Shown here in pieces: positions 1 to 10,771 of a DNA stretch of 64,000 nucleotides. The notes under the pieces are model-generated. The model was not told the origin of the DNA and searched no databases. It saw only the letters and a list, made by a program, of their open reading frames with translations. The number at the start of each line of letters is the position of its first letter. Positions within the stretch are counted from its first letter, which is position 1. This DNA is from Acinetobacter higginsii. GTDB lineage: Bacteria; Pseudomonadota; Gammaproteobacteria; Pseudomonadales; Moraxellaceae. Made by a program: the position numbers and the translations under genes. The stretch spans positions 1,816,625 to 1,880,624 of the forward strand of contig NZ_KB850072.1 of assembly GCF_000369525.1 (NCBI RefSeq), read 5' to 3'.

Positions 1-3000
1 CGGATATCCACATTATTGCCTTGGTTGCTGATCACAAGGTTACTGTCTGCATTGGAAATATCTACAGTACCGTCAGGTGCAACATTGCTCTTGCTGGCCG
101 CATTATTATTGGTGGTGAGATTCCAACCCTTATTGGCAATTTGCTGAACTTCATTCAATTGACTGCCATTCACCGCATCAGTCGAAGTGGCATTCACATC
201 ACCTTTGGCGACATTGGTGATCTTTTGATTGCCTGCACTAATTCCGTTCTTGCTAATACTTGGACTATTCGCGATCGCATTGCCACTACCATCTACAAAG
301 CTAAGACCATTGCTATTGATCAATGTGCCTGCTGCATTGACGCTATCGACTTTCACATCTTTGGCTAATTTAACCGTGAGCTTGTTATTTCCATCAGCCA
401 CAACACCAATATTGTTATCTGTCAATTTGCTCGCATCTGTTACACCACCAACGACATTTAGCGTTTCTCCAAGTTTACGCTGTACATTGGCACCGCTATC
501 TGCTTGAAAGGTCAGTGCTGTATTGGCTAAATCTTCAATTGCAGTATTGGTTTGATGCAATTGACTACCATTAATCGCATCCGTACTGGTTGAGCTGATT
601 CGACCTGCTGCGACATTGACGATGGTACGTTCATTCCCTGCACTACCCACACTTACACTTGAAGAATTGGTAGGCGTACCCGCAAAATTATAGGTCTTGC
701 CATTAATTACCGTACTGGTTGTTTGTACATAATCGGCAGATTGCGAACCATTACCAAGGGCAACAGCATTGTTATGATTAACAACTGTATTTGAACCTAT
801 GGCAGTCGCACCTTCGGCTGTTGCCTGTGCATTGGTACCTTGTGAAATTGCTGCGCTGCCTGTCGCCAAAGCATTTGCACCAATTGCAGTTGCATTATCT
901 GCAATAGCTTGTGCATTGTTCCCTTGTGCAATGGAGTTAAGGTTTAATGCCTTAGCTGAAACACCTTGAGCCAACGCATTTTCCCCGTCTGCTTTGGCTT
1001 GTTTACCTAAAGCAATTCCATTTGCTCCAGTCGTCTGTGCATCTAGACCAATCGCAATTGCATCTTTCGCCTCAACTTTGCTGTTTTTACCCACGGCAAT
1101 GGTATTTTCCTCAGTCGCTCGAGCCGTATTCCCTAGAGCAATTGCACTTTGAATTTGAGCAAAACTATCTGTACCAATGGCAATCGTATTTGAATTGAGA
1201 TTGTTGTCAATTTCATCTTTGGTCGGATTGGCTTTCCCTGAAATAGAGTTATTTCCTAGTGCAATTGCATTGGTTGCATAACTTGTGGCTTGTGTTCCTG
1301 TTGCAATTGAGTCACGAGCATTAGCATTGGCTTGTTTACCAGTCGCCAGCGCATTGGTTCCAGATGCCGATGCTTGCGTACCTAAAGCCAGTGCATCTGT
1401 GCTTGAGGAACGACTGCTGACCCCAACGGCAAGCGCCCGATCGGCACTGGCTCGAGCATCATAGCCTTGCGCAATACTTTCCTCTCCTCGTGCAATGGTT
1501 TCTTTACCAATCGCAATCCCTTTACTGTTAGTCACCAGTGCATTTGTCCCTATTGCAACCGCATCATTGACTTTATCATTGCTGGTTTGTGGCTCTGATT
1601 TCGCATCTTTACCAATGACAATACTATTTTCACCACGGCTGATCGCATGCTGACCAATCGCAACACCTGCTGCATCATATGCAATCGTTCCTGTTGAACC
1701 AATCGTGGTCGCATTATCACCAAGAGCATAGACCTGCGAACCTATTGCCGTACTATTTTTATTCTGGGCAATGGCTTCAGGCCCAATTGCAACCGCATCT
1801 ACCCCAGAAGCACCTTCATTATTTTTGTTACCAATCGCCTCAGATTTAACACTGATATATTTGACTCGGCTTGCCTCAACGGCTTCTTGCATTTGAGCCA
1901 GATTCACCGCATCTGTACCCACTTTACCTGGTGCCAAACCACTAATTACCGTATTGGGTCTTAGATTAATTTGCTTAGAGGTTGCATCTGTATAAGTCAC
2001 AGCATTATCAATACTTGGCAGTACAGCGCCACTTGAGATTGCACCTAAAGCATCGACCACTGTATTGTATTTATATTCCTTGCCATTATTATCTTTTAAG
2101 GTAATTTGCGAATAATTACCGTTGTTATCTACGCTAACATCGCCACCAATTAAATTACCTACTTTCTCTTGAGCAATTTTCAACTGTCTCACGTTAACTG
2201 CATCATAACCATCTGCACCATCATCCACATGGGCGATTCGACGGTTAAATGCAGCTACGCCGCCTGAACCATCCGAACCCACTGAGATGACACCCTGATT
2301 ACTGGTTTTAGATGAGGTCAAATAACCTGTTTGTGTTTCGGCTAACTCTTTTGAAGCGACTGAGTTAGAACCTAATGCGATACTATTGTCTTTAGACCAC
2401 GCATTAATCCCGACAGCAACACCATTATCTGCATTTTTCTTGGTTCCTGTACCTGAGCCGTCATCAATCCCTTCTACTTTTGAAGCAGCCCCAATTGCAA
2501 CCGCACCTTGATTGTCTGCACTTGCTAAATAACCAACAGCAACAGCCGCTTGACCTGAAATGGAACGTCCACCAATCGCTGTGGTATGGTCCGTTTCTTT
2601 GGCATTTTGATTGGATAAATAACCAATACTGACATTTTCCTCGCCCGCGGAAGCCTGACCCGATTTCGAACCAATCGCAATATTATAATTTCCCGATGTA
2701 CCATTGGATGCTTCTAAACCAATGGCGATATTTTCATTGCCTTTGATGTTTTGTCCTGCATTGGTACCAATTGCAATATGGTTTTGATTGCTATTTCCTG
2801 CATTATTGACCGTACCCACACCTGCATTTGCACCTAAAGAAATGGCGCTGGTACTATTCGCCTGAGCGCCTGAACCCAGTGCAGTAGAATTTGCTCCACT
2901 CGCAATTGCACTATCTCCCAAGGCTATTGCTGAACCTGAAGCTGCTTTAGCTCCTTGACCAATAGCGGTGGCATTCGATGCAGAAGCTTCTGCACCAGCC

Positions 3001-4238
3001 CCTAATGCAGTCGCATTCTCGGCACTTGAAATTGAGTTAGAACCTATAGAAACGGCATTTTTGGTGCTGGTACCACTAATTTTTGCAGCATCACCAATCG
3101 CAATCGAACTGGTAATTTCCATCGTATCCGTCGTCGCTGCCTGCCCAATCACGGTATTTTTATTGCCTAGTGCTTTAGTGTCTTTACCAATCGCAATTGA
3201 CTCTATGCCATCGATAGCAGGTGTACCCGCAACGGTTGCTGTTCCGACAACGGCATTATTACCAATCGCCACCGCATCTTTAGCCGCTATATTGGTCACA
3301 GCCTTTGGCCCTACCGCCACTGAGTCGGTACCATCAGCAACAGAATCATCTAAAACTGAAGTTGCATGGAAATATTTAGCGCGTTCAATCCCTGCATTTA
3401 ATAAGTCTTGTTCAACTTTATACAGTTGATCACCAGTCACAACTTCCTTAGATCCAGAACCGACAGTGGCATTTTTAGTCACTGTAATTTGGCCATTATC
3501 GATCACAACCCCATCGACTGTAACTTTGTCAAAACTAACCTCTGGCTTTGTCGCAACAGTCAGATTATTTCCTGATCGGGTAATCGCAATATTTGCACCA
3601 TCTGAAAACTGAACTGTATCAGAAGATTTTACTGATGTTGCAGCATCACCATTTGCTTGAATTTTCCAGGTTTGATTCGATATTCCTCCAACTGATGACT
3701 GTAAATTTGCAATATCTCCTTCATTCACCGTGACTCGATTAGCTAGTGAGGAAATATCACCTGTGTTTTTAGATACACTCGAGTTTATTGACGAAATATC
3801 ACCTGTATTTTTCGAAACACTAGAATTTAATGATGAAATATCTGAGCTATTTTGACTGACTTTATTATCAACAGTTTTTAATTGCCCAAAGGTTGCAGCA
3901 TCATCATTATTCACCCCATCACTCAATCCAGAGATTTTATTGCTTGTACTATCAACCACCACCGTCCCCACGGTGACATTCTTAAAAGCAACATTATCCG
4001 ATGTAGAAATTGTGTGCTTTATATTCAACGGATCACTATTATCTGTAACGACTTGTATATTATTTCCCTGAATTACCTCATCTGCATAACTTGCGCCAAT
4101 CCCTACACTAAAATTAACCAGTATGACAGCAGCTGAAACCTTAATTGTCTTTGATTTTACTCTGGATTTAGCCAGCTCAGATACCGCTACCCAAACACCA
4201 GTTGAAGCATTCCACACCAGCTTATAGACTTTATTCAT
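1..4238 (-). CDS. Trimeric autotransporter adhesin (Ata/YadA-like), N-terminal part, truncated by window edge
   Basis: The reverse frame is open from an ATG at 4238 to the left edge (about 1412 codons) without a stop, so the C-terminal anchor barrel lies outside the window. The product begins MNKVYKLVWNASTGVWVAV, the extended signal peptide (ESPR) typical of type Vc autotransporters, with the likely signal cleavage after ...GIGASYA. A coiled-coil stretch with 14-residue repeats (DISSLNSSVSKNTG type, about 3720-3850) follows. Beyond it come dozens of YadA-head repeats of the AIGxxAxAxxxxSxAxG kind and several neck motifs (DAVNxxQL, DAINGSQL). The family forms surface trimers that bind host matrix or abiotic surfaces and drive biofilm formation. 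It is transcribed away from aspT across a 530-bp AT-rich gap. Binding specificity cannot be read from sequence. Confidence 0.93.
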   Translation of the reverse strand, partial: MNKVYKLVWNASTGVWVAVSELAKSRVKSKTIKVSAAVILVNFSVGIGASYADEVIQGNNIQVVTDNSDPLNIKHTISTSDNVAFKNVTVGTVVVDSTSNKISGLSDGVNNDDAATFGQLKTVDNKVSQNSSDISSLNSSVSKNTGDISSINSSVSKNTGDISSLANRVTVNEGDIANLQSSVGGISNQTWKIQANGDAATSVKSSDTVQFSDGANIAITRSGNNLTVATKPEVSFDKVTVDGVVIDNGQITVTKNATVGSGSKEVVTGDQLYKVEQDLLNAGIERAKYFHATSVLDDSVADGTDSVAVGPKAVTNIAAKDAVAIGNNAVVGTATVAGTPAIDGIESIAIGKDTKALGNKNTVIGQAATTDTMEITSSIAIGDAAKISGTSTKNAVSIGSNSISSAENATALGAGAEASASNATAIGQGAKAASGSAIALGDSAIASGANSTALGSGAQANSTSAISLGANAGVGTVNNAGNSNQNHIAIGTNAGQNIKGNENIAIGLEASNGTSGNYNIAIGSKSGQASAGEENVSIGYLSNQNAKETDHTTAIGGRSISGQAAVAVGYLASADNQGAVAIGAASKVEGIDDGSGTGTKKNADNGVAVGINAWSKDNSIALGSNSVASKELAETQTGYLTSSKTSNQGVISVGSDGSGGVAAFNRRIAHVDDGADGYDAVNVRQLKIAQEKVGNLIGGDVSVDNNGNYSQITLKDNNGKEYKYNTVVDALGAISSGAVLPSIDNAVTYTDATSKQINLRPNTVISGLAPGKVGTDAVNLAQMQEAVEASRVKYISVKSEAIGNKNNEGASGVDAVAIGPEAIAQNKNSTAIGSQVYALGDNATTIGSTGTIAYDAAGVAIGQHAISRGENSIVIGKDAKSEPQTSNDKVNDAVAIGTNALVTNSKGIAIGKETIARGEESIAQGYDARASADRALAVGVSSRSSSTDALALGTQASASGTNALATGKQANANARDSIATGTQATSYATNAIALGNNSISGKANPTKDEIDNNLNSNTIAIGTDSFAQIQSAIALGNTARATEENTIAVGKNSKVEAKDAIAIGLDAQTTGANGIALGKQAKADGENALAQGVSAKALNLNSIAQGNNAQAIADNATAIGANALATGSAAISQGTNAQATAEGATAIGSNTVVNHNNAVALGNGSQSADYVQTTSTVINGKTYNFAGTPTNSSSVSVGSAGNERTIVNVAAGRISSTSTDAINGSQLHQTNTAIEDLANTALTFQADSGANVQRKLGETLNVVGGVTDASKLTDNNIGVVADGNNKLTVKLAKDVKVDSVNAAGTLINSNGLSFVDGSGNAIANSPSISKNGISAGNQKITNVAKGDVNATSTDAVNGSQLNEVQQIANKGWNLTTNNNAASKSNVAPDGTVDISNADSNLVISNQGNNVDI
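3719..3850 (-). repeat. Tandem 42-bp (14-residue) coiled-coil repeats in the adhesin
   Basis: Within the adhesin frame the motif DISSLNSSVSKNTG recurs as DISSINSSVSKNTG and then in diverged form (DISSLANRVTVNEG, DIANLQSSVGG). The near-identical DNA of the first units (gaaatatcacctgt... recurs) makes this stretch able to gain or lose units by slippage. It probably forms a parallel trimeric coiled coil near the signal peptide. Confidence 0.7.
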
Positions 4239-4768
4239 GATTATTTCACCTTATCGTTTATGTATGTTTTTAAAGTGTTTATTTTGAATAAAATATAAAC
4301 GGAAACTTATTCAAGCCTTGGTAACTTAGAGTAACTCTTTATTTATACTTTGTTTTTTAAATGTAATTTACAAAAATACAACTTACTTTAATATTATTTT
4401 AAATCTGATTAATAGTTACATTTTAAAATCACACTTTTCATTAAAAATCATAATATTAAATATTTATTATAAAAAATTAATTATTATTTAAAATTTATTA
4501 AAAAAATATAAAACACTAGTAAATACTTAGATTCCAATTTGTTTATTTGTGTAACTTTATTTTTATCTTTAGTTAAAATATATTTTTATATAACAACACT
4601 TTGAAAAAAAATTTAGCTTTTATAACAACTTAGACTTTGAAAATATAAAAATACAATAAAATCAATAGATTTGCACAGAATCGCTCTGAGGCGTATTTTA
4701 AAAAAACATGAAAAATAAATAAATTTCAAACCTAAAGATAGATCGAATAAGAAAAGTGAGATCGAAAA
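4239..4768. promoter_or_regulatory. 530-bp AT-rich divergent intergenic region, adhesin / aspT
   Basis: This gap separates two divergent genes and must hold both promoters. It is extremely AT-rich, with long A and T runs at about 4380-4620. No open frame of useful length or RNA gene was recognised. The AT-richness would suit H-NS-type silencing, but that is inference. Confidence 0.5.
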
Positions 4769-6454
4769 ATGATTGAATGGTTACAAGGCGAATTAAAACA
4801 TAGCCCAGAAATACTATTGTTCTTATCCTTAGCAATAGGTTTCTGGATCGGTCAGTTTCAATTCGGAAAATTTCAGTTCGGTGGTGTAGCAGGTTCCCTA
4901 CTTGTTGCAGTCGTACTCAGTCTCATCGGTGTTCCCGTCGATAATGGGGTCAAAGCCATTCTATTTGCATTATTTATTTATGCAGTTGGTTTTGAAAGTG
5001 GCCCACAGTTCTTCAAATCATTGGGTCCACAATCGATAAAAGAAATCCTATTAGCAGTCTTCATGGCGGTCAGCGGCTTAATCACAGTCTTGGTCATGGC
5101 AAAGTTATTCCATTTAGACAAAGGTTTAGCCGCAGGACTTGCTGCTGGTGGAATGACCCAATCTGCAATTATTGGGACTGCAGGTGATGCAATTTCTCGA
5201 CTCGACCTGCCCTTGGCTGAGATTCAAAAGCTACAGGCCAATGTCGCCATCGGATATGCGGTGACTTATATTTTTGGTTCATTGGGTGCCATCATTGTCT
5301 GTGTGAATATTCTGCCTAAATTTATGGGCAAAGAAATTCACGATGATGCTTTGAAAGCACAATCCGAACGTCTGAAAGGTGCTTTTGAATTAGCACCAGG
5401 TCAAGAGCTTGCAATGCCTGAAATTGTCGGACGTATTTATAAAGTCAAACAAGCCAATGGACAAACTGTTGCAGAACTTGAATCCAAACAAAGTAGCATT
5501 ACCATCGAGCGCTTAAAGCGTAAAGATCAATTGATTGATGTGGCACCAGAACTAACTTTACAAACAGATGATGTGATATTGCTGGTCGGCCGTCGTGCCA
5601 GTGTTGTTGCTATTTCAGACCAAATTGGTACTGAACTACAGTCTTCACAAGGTATGGAAATGATTATGGATACGACCGATGTCATCCTAAGAAATTCCAA
5701 GTATATCAATCGCAGTCTCGGCGATATCAAAGGCAATACGCCTGCCTATTTAAAGCATGGGATTTACGTGCTGGCGATTAAACGTAACGATGAAACGCAG
5801 AGCTTGAGTGATGACACCGTTTTACATCAAGGGGATGTCATCACCGTGTATGGGACTAAAAGTGATCTTGATCGTTTAGTCAAAGAAGCAGGCACAGCAC
5901 TGCCAGAAAGCTTAAAAACCGATTGGATTTTCCACGGCGCAGGCTTGGTCGTTGGTTTATTGATTGGTCTGTTTGTAGTCCGTATTGGTGATGTCCCTCT
6001 AACACTTGGTGCAGGTGGTGGTGCGTTACTGTCAGGTCTTCTGTTTGGTTGGTTGCGCAGCCGCAATCAAGTCCATGGCAATATGCCTTTAGCTGCATCG
6101 CAACTCCTGAAAGATCTAGGTCTTGCAGGATTCGTTGCTGCGGTTGGCTTGCAATCTGGTTTACAGGCGATTCAAACCATTAAAGACAGTGGTCTTTCAC
6201 TCTTTATGATTGGTGTTGTGGTCACATTGGTACCACTAATTCTGTCCATGCTTTTTGCACGTTATGTGCTGCGTTATGACAACGTTGCCGTTATGGCAGG
6301 CGCCTTGTCTGGCTCGCGTAGTGCCAACCCTGCCTTTGGTGCAATTTTAGATAAAGCTGGAAACTCGATTCCGACCGTACCTTTCGCAATTACCTATGCC
6401 TTGGCAAACGTATTCTTAACTCTGCTTGGCCCACTGATTGTTGGCCTTGCTTAA
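4769..6454 (+). CDS. aspT: Aspartate:alanine exchanger family transporter
   Basis: This 561-residue membrane protein has the AspT architecture: five or so N-terminal membrane segments (about 1-185), a central cytosolic part (about 205-375) with two TrkA_C/RCK_C-like domains (ending ILLVGRRASVVAIS and VITVYGTKSDLDRLV), and a C-terminal membrane half with the family's GALSGSRSANPAF stretch. The family exchanges extracellular aspartate for intracellular alanine, importing net negative charge. It lies 49 bp upstream of the aspartate decarboxylase that makes the alanine, so the pair can generate proton-motive force and consume acid. The start follows a GTGAGA-like ribosome site. Confidence 0.9.
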   Translation: MIEWLQGELKHSPEILLFLSLAIGFWIGQFQFGKFQFGGVAGSLLVAVVLSLIGVPVDNGVKAILFALFIYAVGFESGPQFFKSLGPQSIKEILLAVFMAVSGLITVLVMAKLFHLDKGLAAGLAAGGMTQSAIIGTAGDAISRLDLPLAEIQKLQANVAIGYAVTYIFGSLGAIIVCVNILPKFMGKEIHDDALKAQSERLKGAFELAPGQELAMPEIVGRIYKVKQANGQTVAELESKQSSITIERLKRKDQLIDVAPELTLQTDDVILLVGRRASVVAISDQIGTELQSSQGMEMIMDTTDVILRNSKYINRSLGDIKGNTPAYLKHGIYVLAIKRNDETQSLSDDTVLHQGDVITVYGTKSDLDRLVKEAGTALPESLKTDWIFHGAGLVVGLLIGLFVVRIGDVPLTLGAGGGALLSGLLFGWLRSRNQVHGNMPLAASQLLKDLGLAGFVAAVGLQSGLQAIQTIKDSGLSLFMIGVVVTLVPLILSMLFARYVLRYDNVAVMAGALSGSRSANPAFGAILDKAGNSIPTVPFAITYALANVFLTLLGPLIVGLA

Positions 6455-6488
6455 ATCCATATTCAAAATTTTATTGCCGTCACTATAA

Positions 6489-8105
<1,617 letters not shown>

Positions 8106-8130
8106 ATCTGAATTAATGTTCCTGATCAAT

Positions 8131-8156
8131 AAAAAAGCAGCTTAGGCTGCTTTTTT
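8131..8156. terminator. Bidirectional rho-independent terminator, asdA / cntB
   Basis: A perfect 11-bp stem (AAAAAAGCAGC / GCTGCTTTTTT) with a TTAG loop provides a T tract on both strands. It ends the aspT-asdA unit and the converging carnitine operon. Confidence 0.9.
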
Positions 8157-8181
8157 ATATTTTTAAACTCAAAACTTTAAA

Positions 8182-9138
8182 TTAAAGATCAAGTACCAGT
8201 TTTTTGCCTTTGGCACGCGACACACAAATCATCATCGACTGCTGTGAAGCTTTTTCATCATCACTCAGATATTGATCGAAATGCTCTGCCTCACCTTCTA
8301 GAATCATGGTTTCACACGTGCCACACACACCTTCACGACATAAACATTCCACATCAATATTGAGCAATTCAATCGCTTGCAAAATGGTTTGATTGCCTTG
8401 CACTTCCACTTCTTGATTGGATTTCGCCAATACAACCGTAAATGCTTCACCCTCTTCAGGTACCGTAGATGCAAACTGTTCCCAGTGAATATATTCATCA
8501 CGGTAACGATGGTAATTACAACAATCGATCACTGCATCAATCATTGGCTTTGGGCCACACACATACACATGCGTACCTTTGGGTTGAGCGCCAATCAACT
8601 GATCCAGATCCAAACATTTTCCATCTGAGTCAACATAGCTAAATATATGTTCGCCATGTTTCTGTTTGAGTTCTTCCAACAGTGCTGCATGCTCTGGGGA
8701 ACGGTAGGCATAATGCAATTCAAAGTCGGCACCACGTGCAGCCAACTCATCCATTTGTGGTACAAACGGTGTAATCCCAATCCCGCCTGCAATTAAAATA
8801 TGTTTCTCACCATCTGCCGCCAATGGAAACAAATTCTTCGGTTCAGAAATCAGAATTTCACAGCCTTCATTGCACTGATCATGCATAAAGACTGAACCAC
8901 CTTTACCTTCAATATCTTTACGGACACAGACTTGGTAAGTCGATAGATCATGAGCACAGCTCATCAATGAATAGGCATTGGACAGTTGATCATTCATTTT
9001 CACAATGATATGACTGCCACCATTGAATTGAGGGAAATTTTGTCCGTCCTGACGTTTAAATGTAAACCGTTTGATCAGTGGAGTCAGTTGCTCTACGCGT
9101 GTGACCACCGATGCAAACATTTCATAATGACTAGCCAT
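8182..9138 (-). CDS. cntB: Carnitine monooxygenase reductase subunit
   Basis: This 318-residue flavin reductase fused to a plant-type ferredoxin passes electrons from NAD(P)H to CntA. The flavin domain is followed by the nucleotide-binding motif GGIGITPFVPQMDEL and then the ferredoxin cluster ligands C267, C272, C275 (CREGVCGTC) and C305. Size and domain order match the CntB/YeaX (VanB-like) reductases. It is the last gene of the carnitine operon, about 100 bp after the dehydrogenase, with a hairpin between them. Other Rieske reductases look similar, but the neighbourhood settles the assignment. Confidence 0.92.
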   Translation of the reverse strand: MASHYEMFASVVTRVEQLTPLIKRFTFKRQDGQNFPQFNGGSHIIVKMNDQLSNAYSLMSCAHDLSTYQVCVRKDIEGKGGSVFMHDQCNEGCEILISEPKNLFPLAADGEKHILIAGGIGITPFVPQMDELAARGADFELHYAYRSPEHAALLEELKQKHGEHIFSYVDSDGKCLDLDQLIGAQPKGTHVYVCGPKPMIDAVIDCCNYHRYRDEYIHWEQFASTVPEEGEAFTVVLAKSNQEVEVQGNQTILQAIELLNIDVECLCREGVCGTCETMILEGEAEHFDQYLSDDEKASQQSMMICVSRAKGKKLVLDL

Positions 9139-9198
9139 GTCTAAATCCTCTTTACCGCATGCTGCTCATCTAAGCATTTTCTAATTTTAACTGCATAT

Positions 9199-9236
9199 TG
9201 CCTGTTGACCCTCGATGAAGAGAGTCCCAACAGGCA
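9199..9236 (-). promoter_or_regulatory. Intercistronic hairpin between dehydrogenase and cntB
   Basis: TGCCTGTTG (9199-9207) is complementary to CAACAGGCA (9228-9236). No T tract follows on the minus strand, so it looks more like an mRNA processing or stability element, or a weak attenuator, than a true terminator. Confidence 0.5.
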
Positions 9237-9242
9237 TTGTTG

Positions 9243-10694
9243 CTATAATCCTAAACACATATATTTAATAGTCATAAATTCTTCCAAACCATATTTAGAA
9301 CCTTCACGACCTACACCCGATTGTTTAACACCGCCAAATGGCACCACTTCATTTGAAATAGCAGTTGAGTTCATCCCGACCATGCCATATTCCAGTTGTT
9401 CAGCCACACGCCAAATCCGTGAAATGTTTTCGCTATACACATAGGCTGCCAAACCAAAAATGGTATCGTTGGCTTGCGCCACCACATCCTCTTCCTCAGT
9501 AAAACGAATTAAAGGTGCTACTGGGCCAAAAATTTCTTCCTGAACAATTTCCATATCACGCGAAACATCGGTTAACACGGTCGGTTCAAAGAAGGTTTGT
9601 CCAAGTGCATGTTGTTGACCACCACACGCCACTTGGGCACCTTTGCCACAAGCATCATCAATCAACTGTTTTGCTTTCAGTACTGCCTTGTCATTGATTA
9701 ACGGCCCGATCTGTACATTCGGTTCCAAACCATTGCCGATTTTGAATTTCTGTACTTCTTGCACAAATTTATCGCTAAATGCCTGATAAATCTTGTCATG
9801 TACATAGATTCGATTGGCACAAACACAGGTTTGACCTGCATTACGGAACTTGGCAAAGATTGCGCCTTGAACCGCTTTATCTAGATCAGCATCATCAAAC
9901 ACGATCAATGGTGCATTGCCACCCAGTTCCAGTGCCAACTTTTTAATCGTGCCTGAACATTGCTGCATCAATAAACGACCGACAGGTGTAGAACCAGTAA
10001 AGGTCAGTTTTTTGACTTTTTCATGGCTGGTAAATACCGAACCAATCTCTTGCGATTTGCCTGTCACCACATTAATGACACTCGCTGGAATGCCCGCCAT
10101 TTCTGCCAGTTTTGCAAGCGCAAGTGCGCAATACGGGGTTTCATTGGCAGGCTTGATTACGATGCTACAGCCTGCCGCCAAAGCAGGTGCCGCTTTACGG
10201 GTAATCATCGCAATCGGGAAATTCCACGGCGTAATTGCTGCAACCACACCCACAGGTTCTTTGGTCACAATAAAACGCTGCTGGCTATTGGTGGTTGGAA
10301 TCACATCGCCATAAACGCGTTTGCCTTCTTCCGCAAACCATTGAATAAATGAAGCTGCATATTTCACTTCACCCAAAGCTTCGGCTAAGGGTTTACCCTG
10401 CTCAATGGTCATGATCCGTGCCAGCTCATCAGCATGACTCAAAACCAGTTGATACCACGCTAATAGTAGGTCTGCACGTTTTTGTGCGGTTAATCCTTTC
10501 CATGCAGCTAAAGCCTGATACGCCACTTCGACTGCTTCGGTGGCTTCTACTGCACCCATATTGGGAATGACGCCAATTTCCTCACCTGTCGCAGGATTAG
10601 TGACAGGAATGGTGGCATTAGATTGTGCACTCACCCATTGACCATTGATCAGTCCGTGTTGTTGAAATAACGAACTTGCTTGCAAACTTGACAT
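9243..10694 (-). CDS. Aldehyde dehydrogenase of the carnitine operon, probable malic semialdehyde dehydrogenase
   Basis: A 483-residue member of the succinate-semialdehyde dehydrogenase-like branch of NAD(P)-dependent aldehyde dehydrogenases. The conserved PWNFP, FTGSTPVG, general base E256 (LALELGGN) and catalytic Cys C290 (FRNAGQTC) are all present. Sequence alone would give succinate-semialdehyde dehydrogenase. Its place between cntA and cntB makes malic semialdehyde, the carbon product of carnitine cleavage, the likely substrate, giving malate for the downstream malate dehydrogenase. Hairpins lie on both sides of the gene. Confidence 0.85.
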   Translation of the reverse strand: MSSLQASSLFQQHGLINGQWVSAQSNATIPVTNPATGEEIGVIPNMGAVEATEAVEVAYQALAAWKGLTAQKRADLLLAWYQLVLSHADELARIMTIEQGKPLAEALGEVKYAASFIQWFAEEGKRVYGDVIPTTNSQQRFIVTKEPVGVVAAITPWNFPIAMITRKAAPALAAGCSIVIKPANETPYCALALAKLAEMAGIPASVINVVTGKSQEIGSVFTSHEKVKKLTFTGSTPVGRLLMQQCSGTIKKLALELGGNAPLIVFDDADLDKAVQGAIFAKFRNAGQTCVCANRIYVHDKIYQAFSDKFVQEVQKFKIGNGLEPNVQIGPLINDKAVLKAKQLIDDACGKGAQVACGGQQHALGQTFFEPTVLTDVSRDMEIVQEEIFGPVAPLIRFTEEEDVVAQANDTIFGLAAYVYSENISRIWRVAEQLEYGMVGMNSTAISNEVVPFGGVKQSGVGREGSKYGLEEFMTIKYMCLGL

Positions 10695-10714
10695 GTCATG
10701 TTCCTATCGATTGA

Positions 10715-10750
10715 AGCGAGGTGTGGCTTTATCGTTTGCCACACCTCGCT
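10715..10750 (-). promoter_or_regulatory. Strong intercistronic hairpin between cntA and the dehydrogenase gene
   Basis: A perfect 13-bp stem, AGCGAGGTGTGGC (10715-10727) with GCCACACCTCGCT (10738-10750), has a 10-nt loop. It lies wholly inside the 77-bp gap and lacks a T tract, so partial termination or RNase-protected 3' ends of the cntA message are more likely than full termination. Confidence 0.6.
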
Positions 10751-10771
10751 GATCTAATACCTGAGACAAAA

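Noticed and set aside
2968-3429. 153-codon plus-strand open frame in the adhesin
   Set aside because: It is the antisense of the YadA-head repeats. Its alanine/valine-rich sequence mirrors the repeat codons, and the minus frame is the clear gene. The same applies to the frames at 21-507 and 3882-4136.
4239-4768. Search for an sRNA or riboswitch in the adhesin/aspT gap
   Set aside because: No stable hairpin or known motif could be recognised in this very AT-rich stretch.
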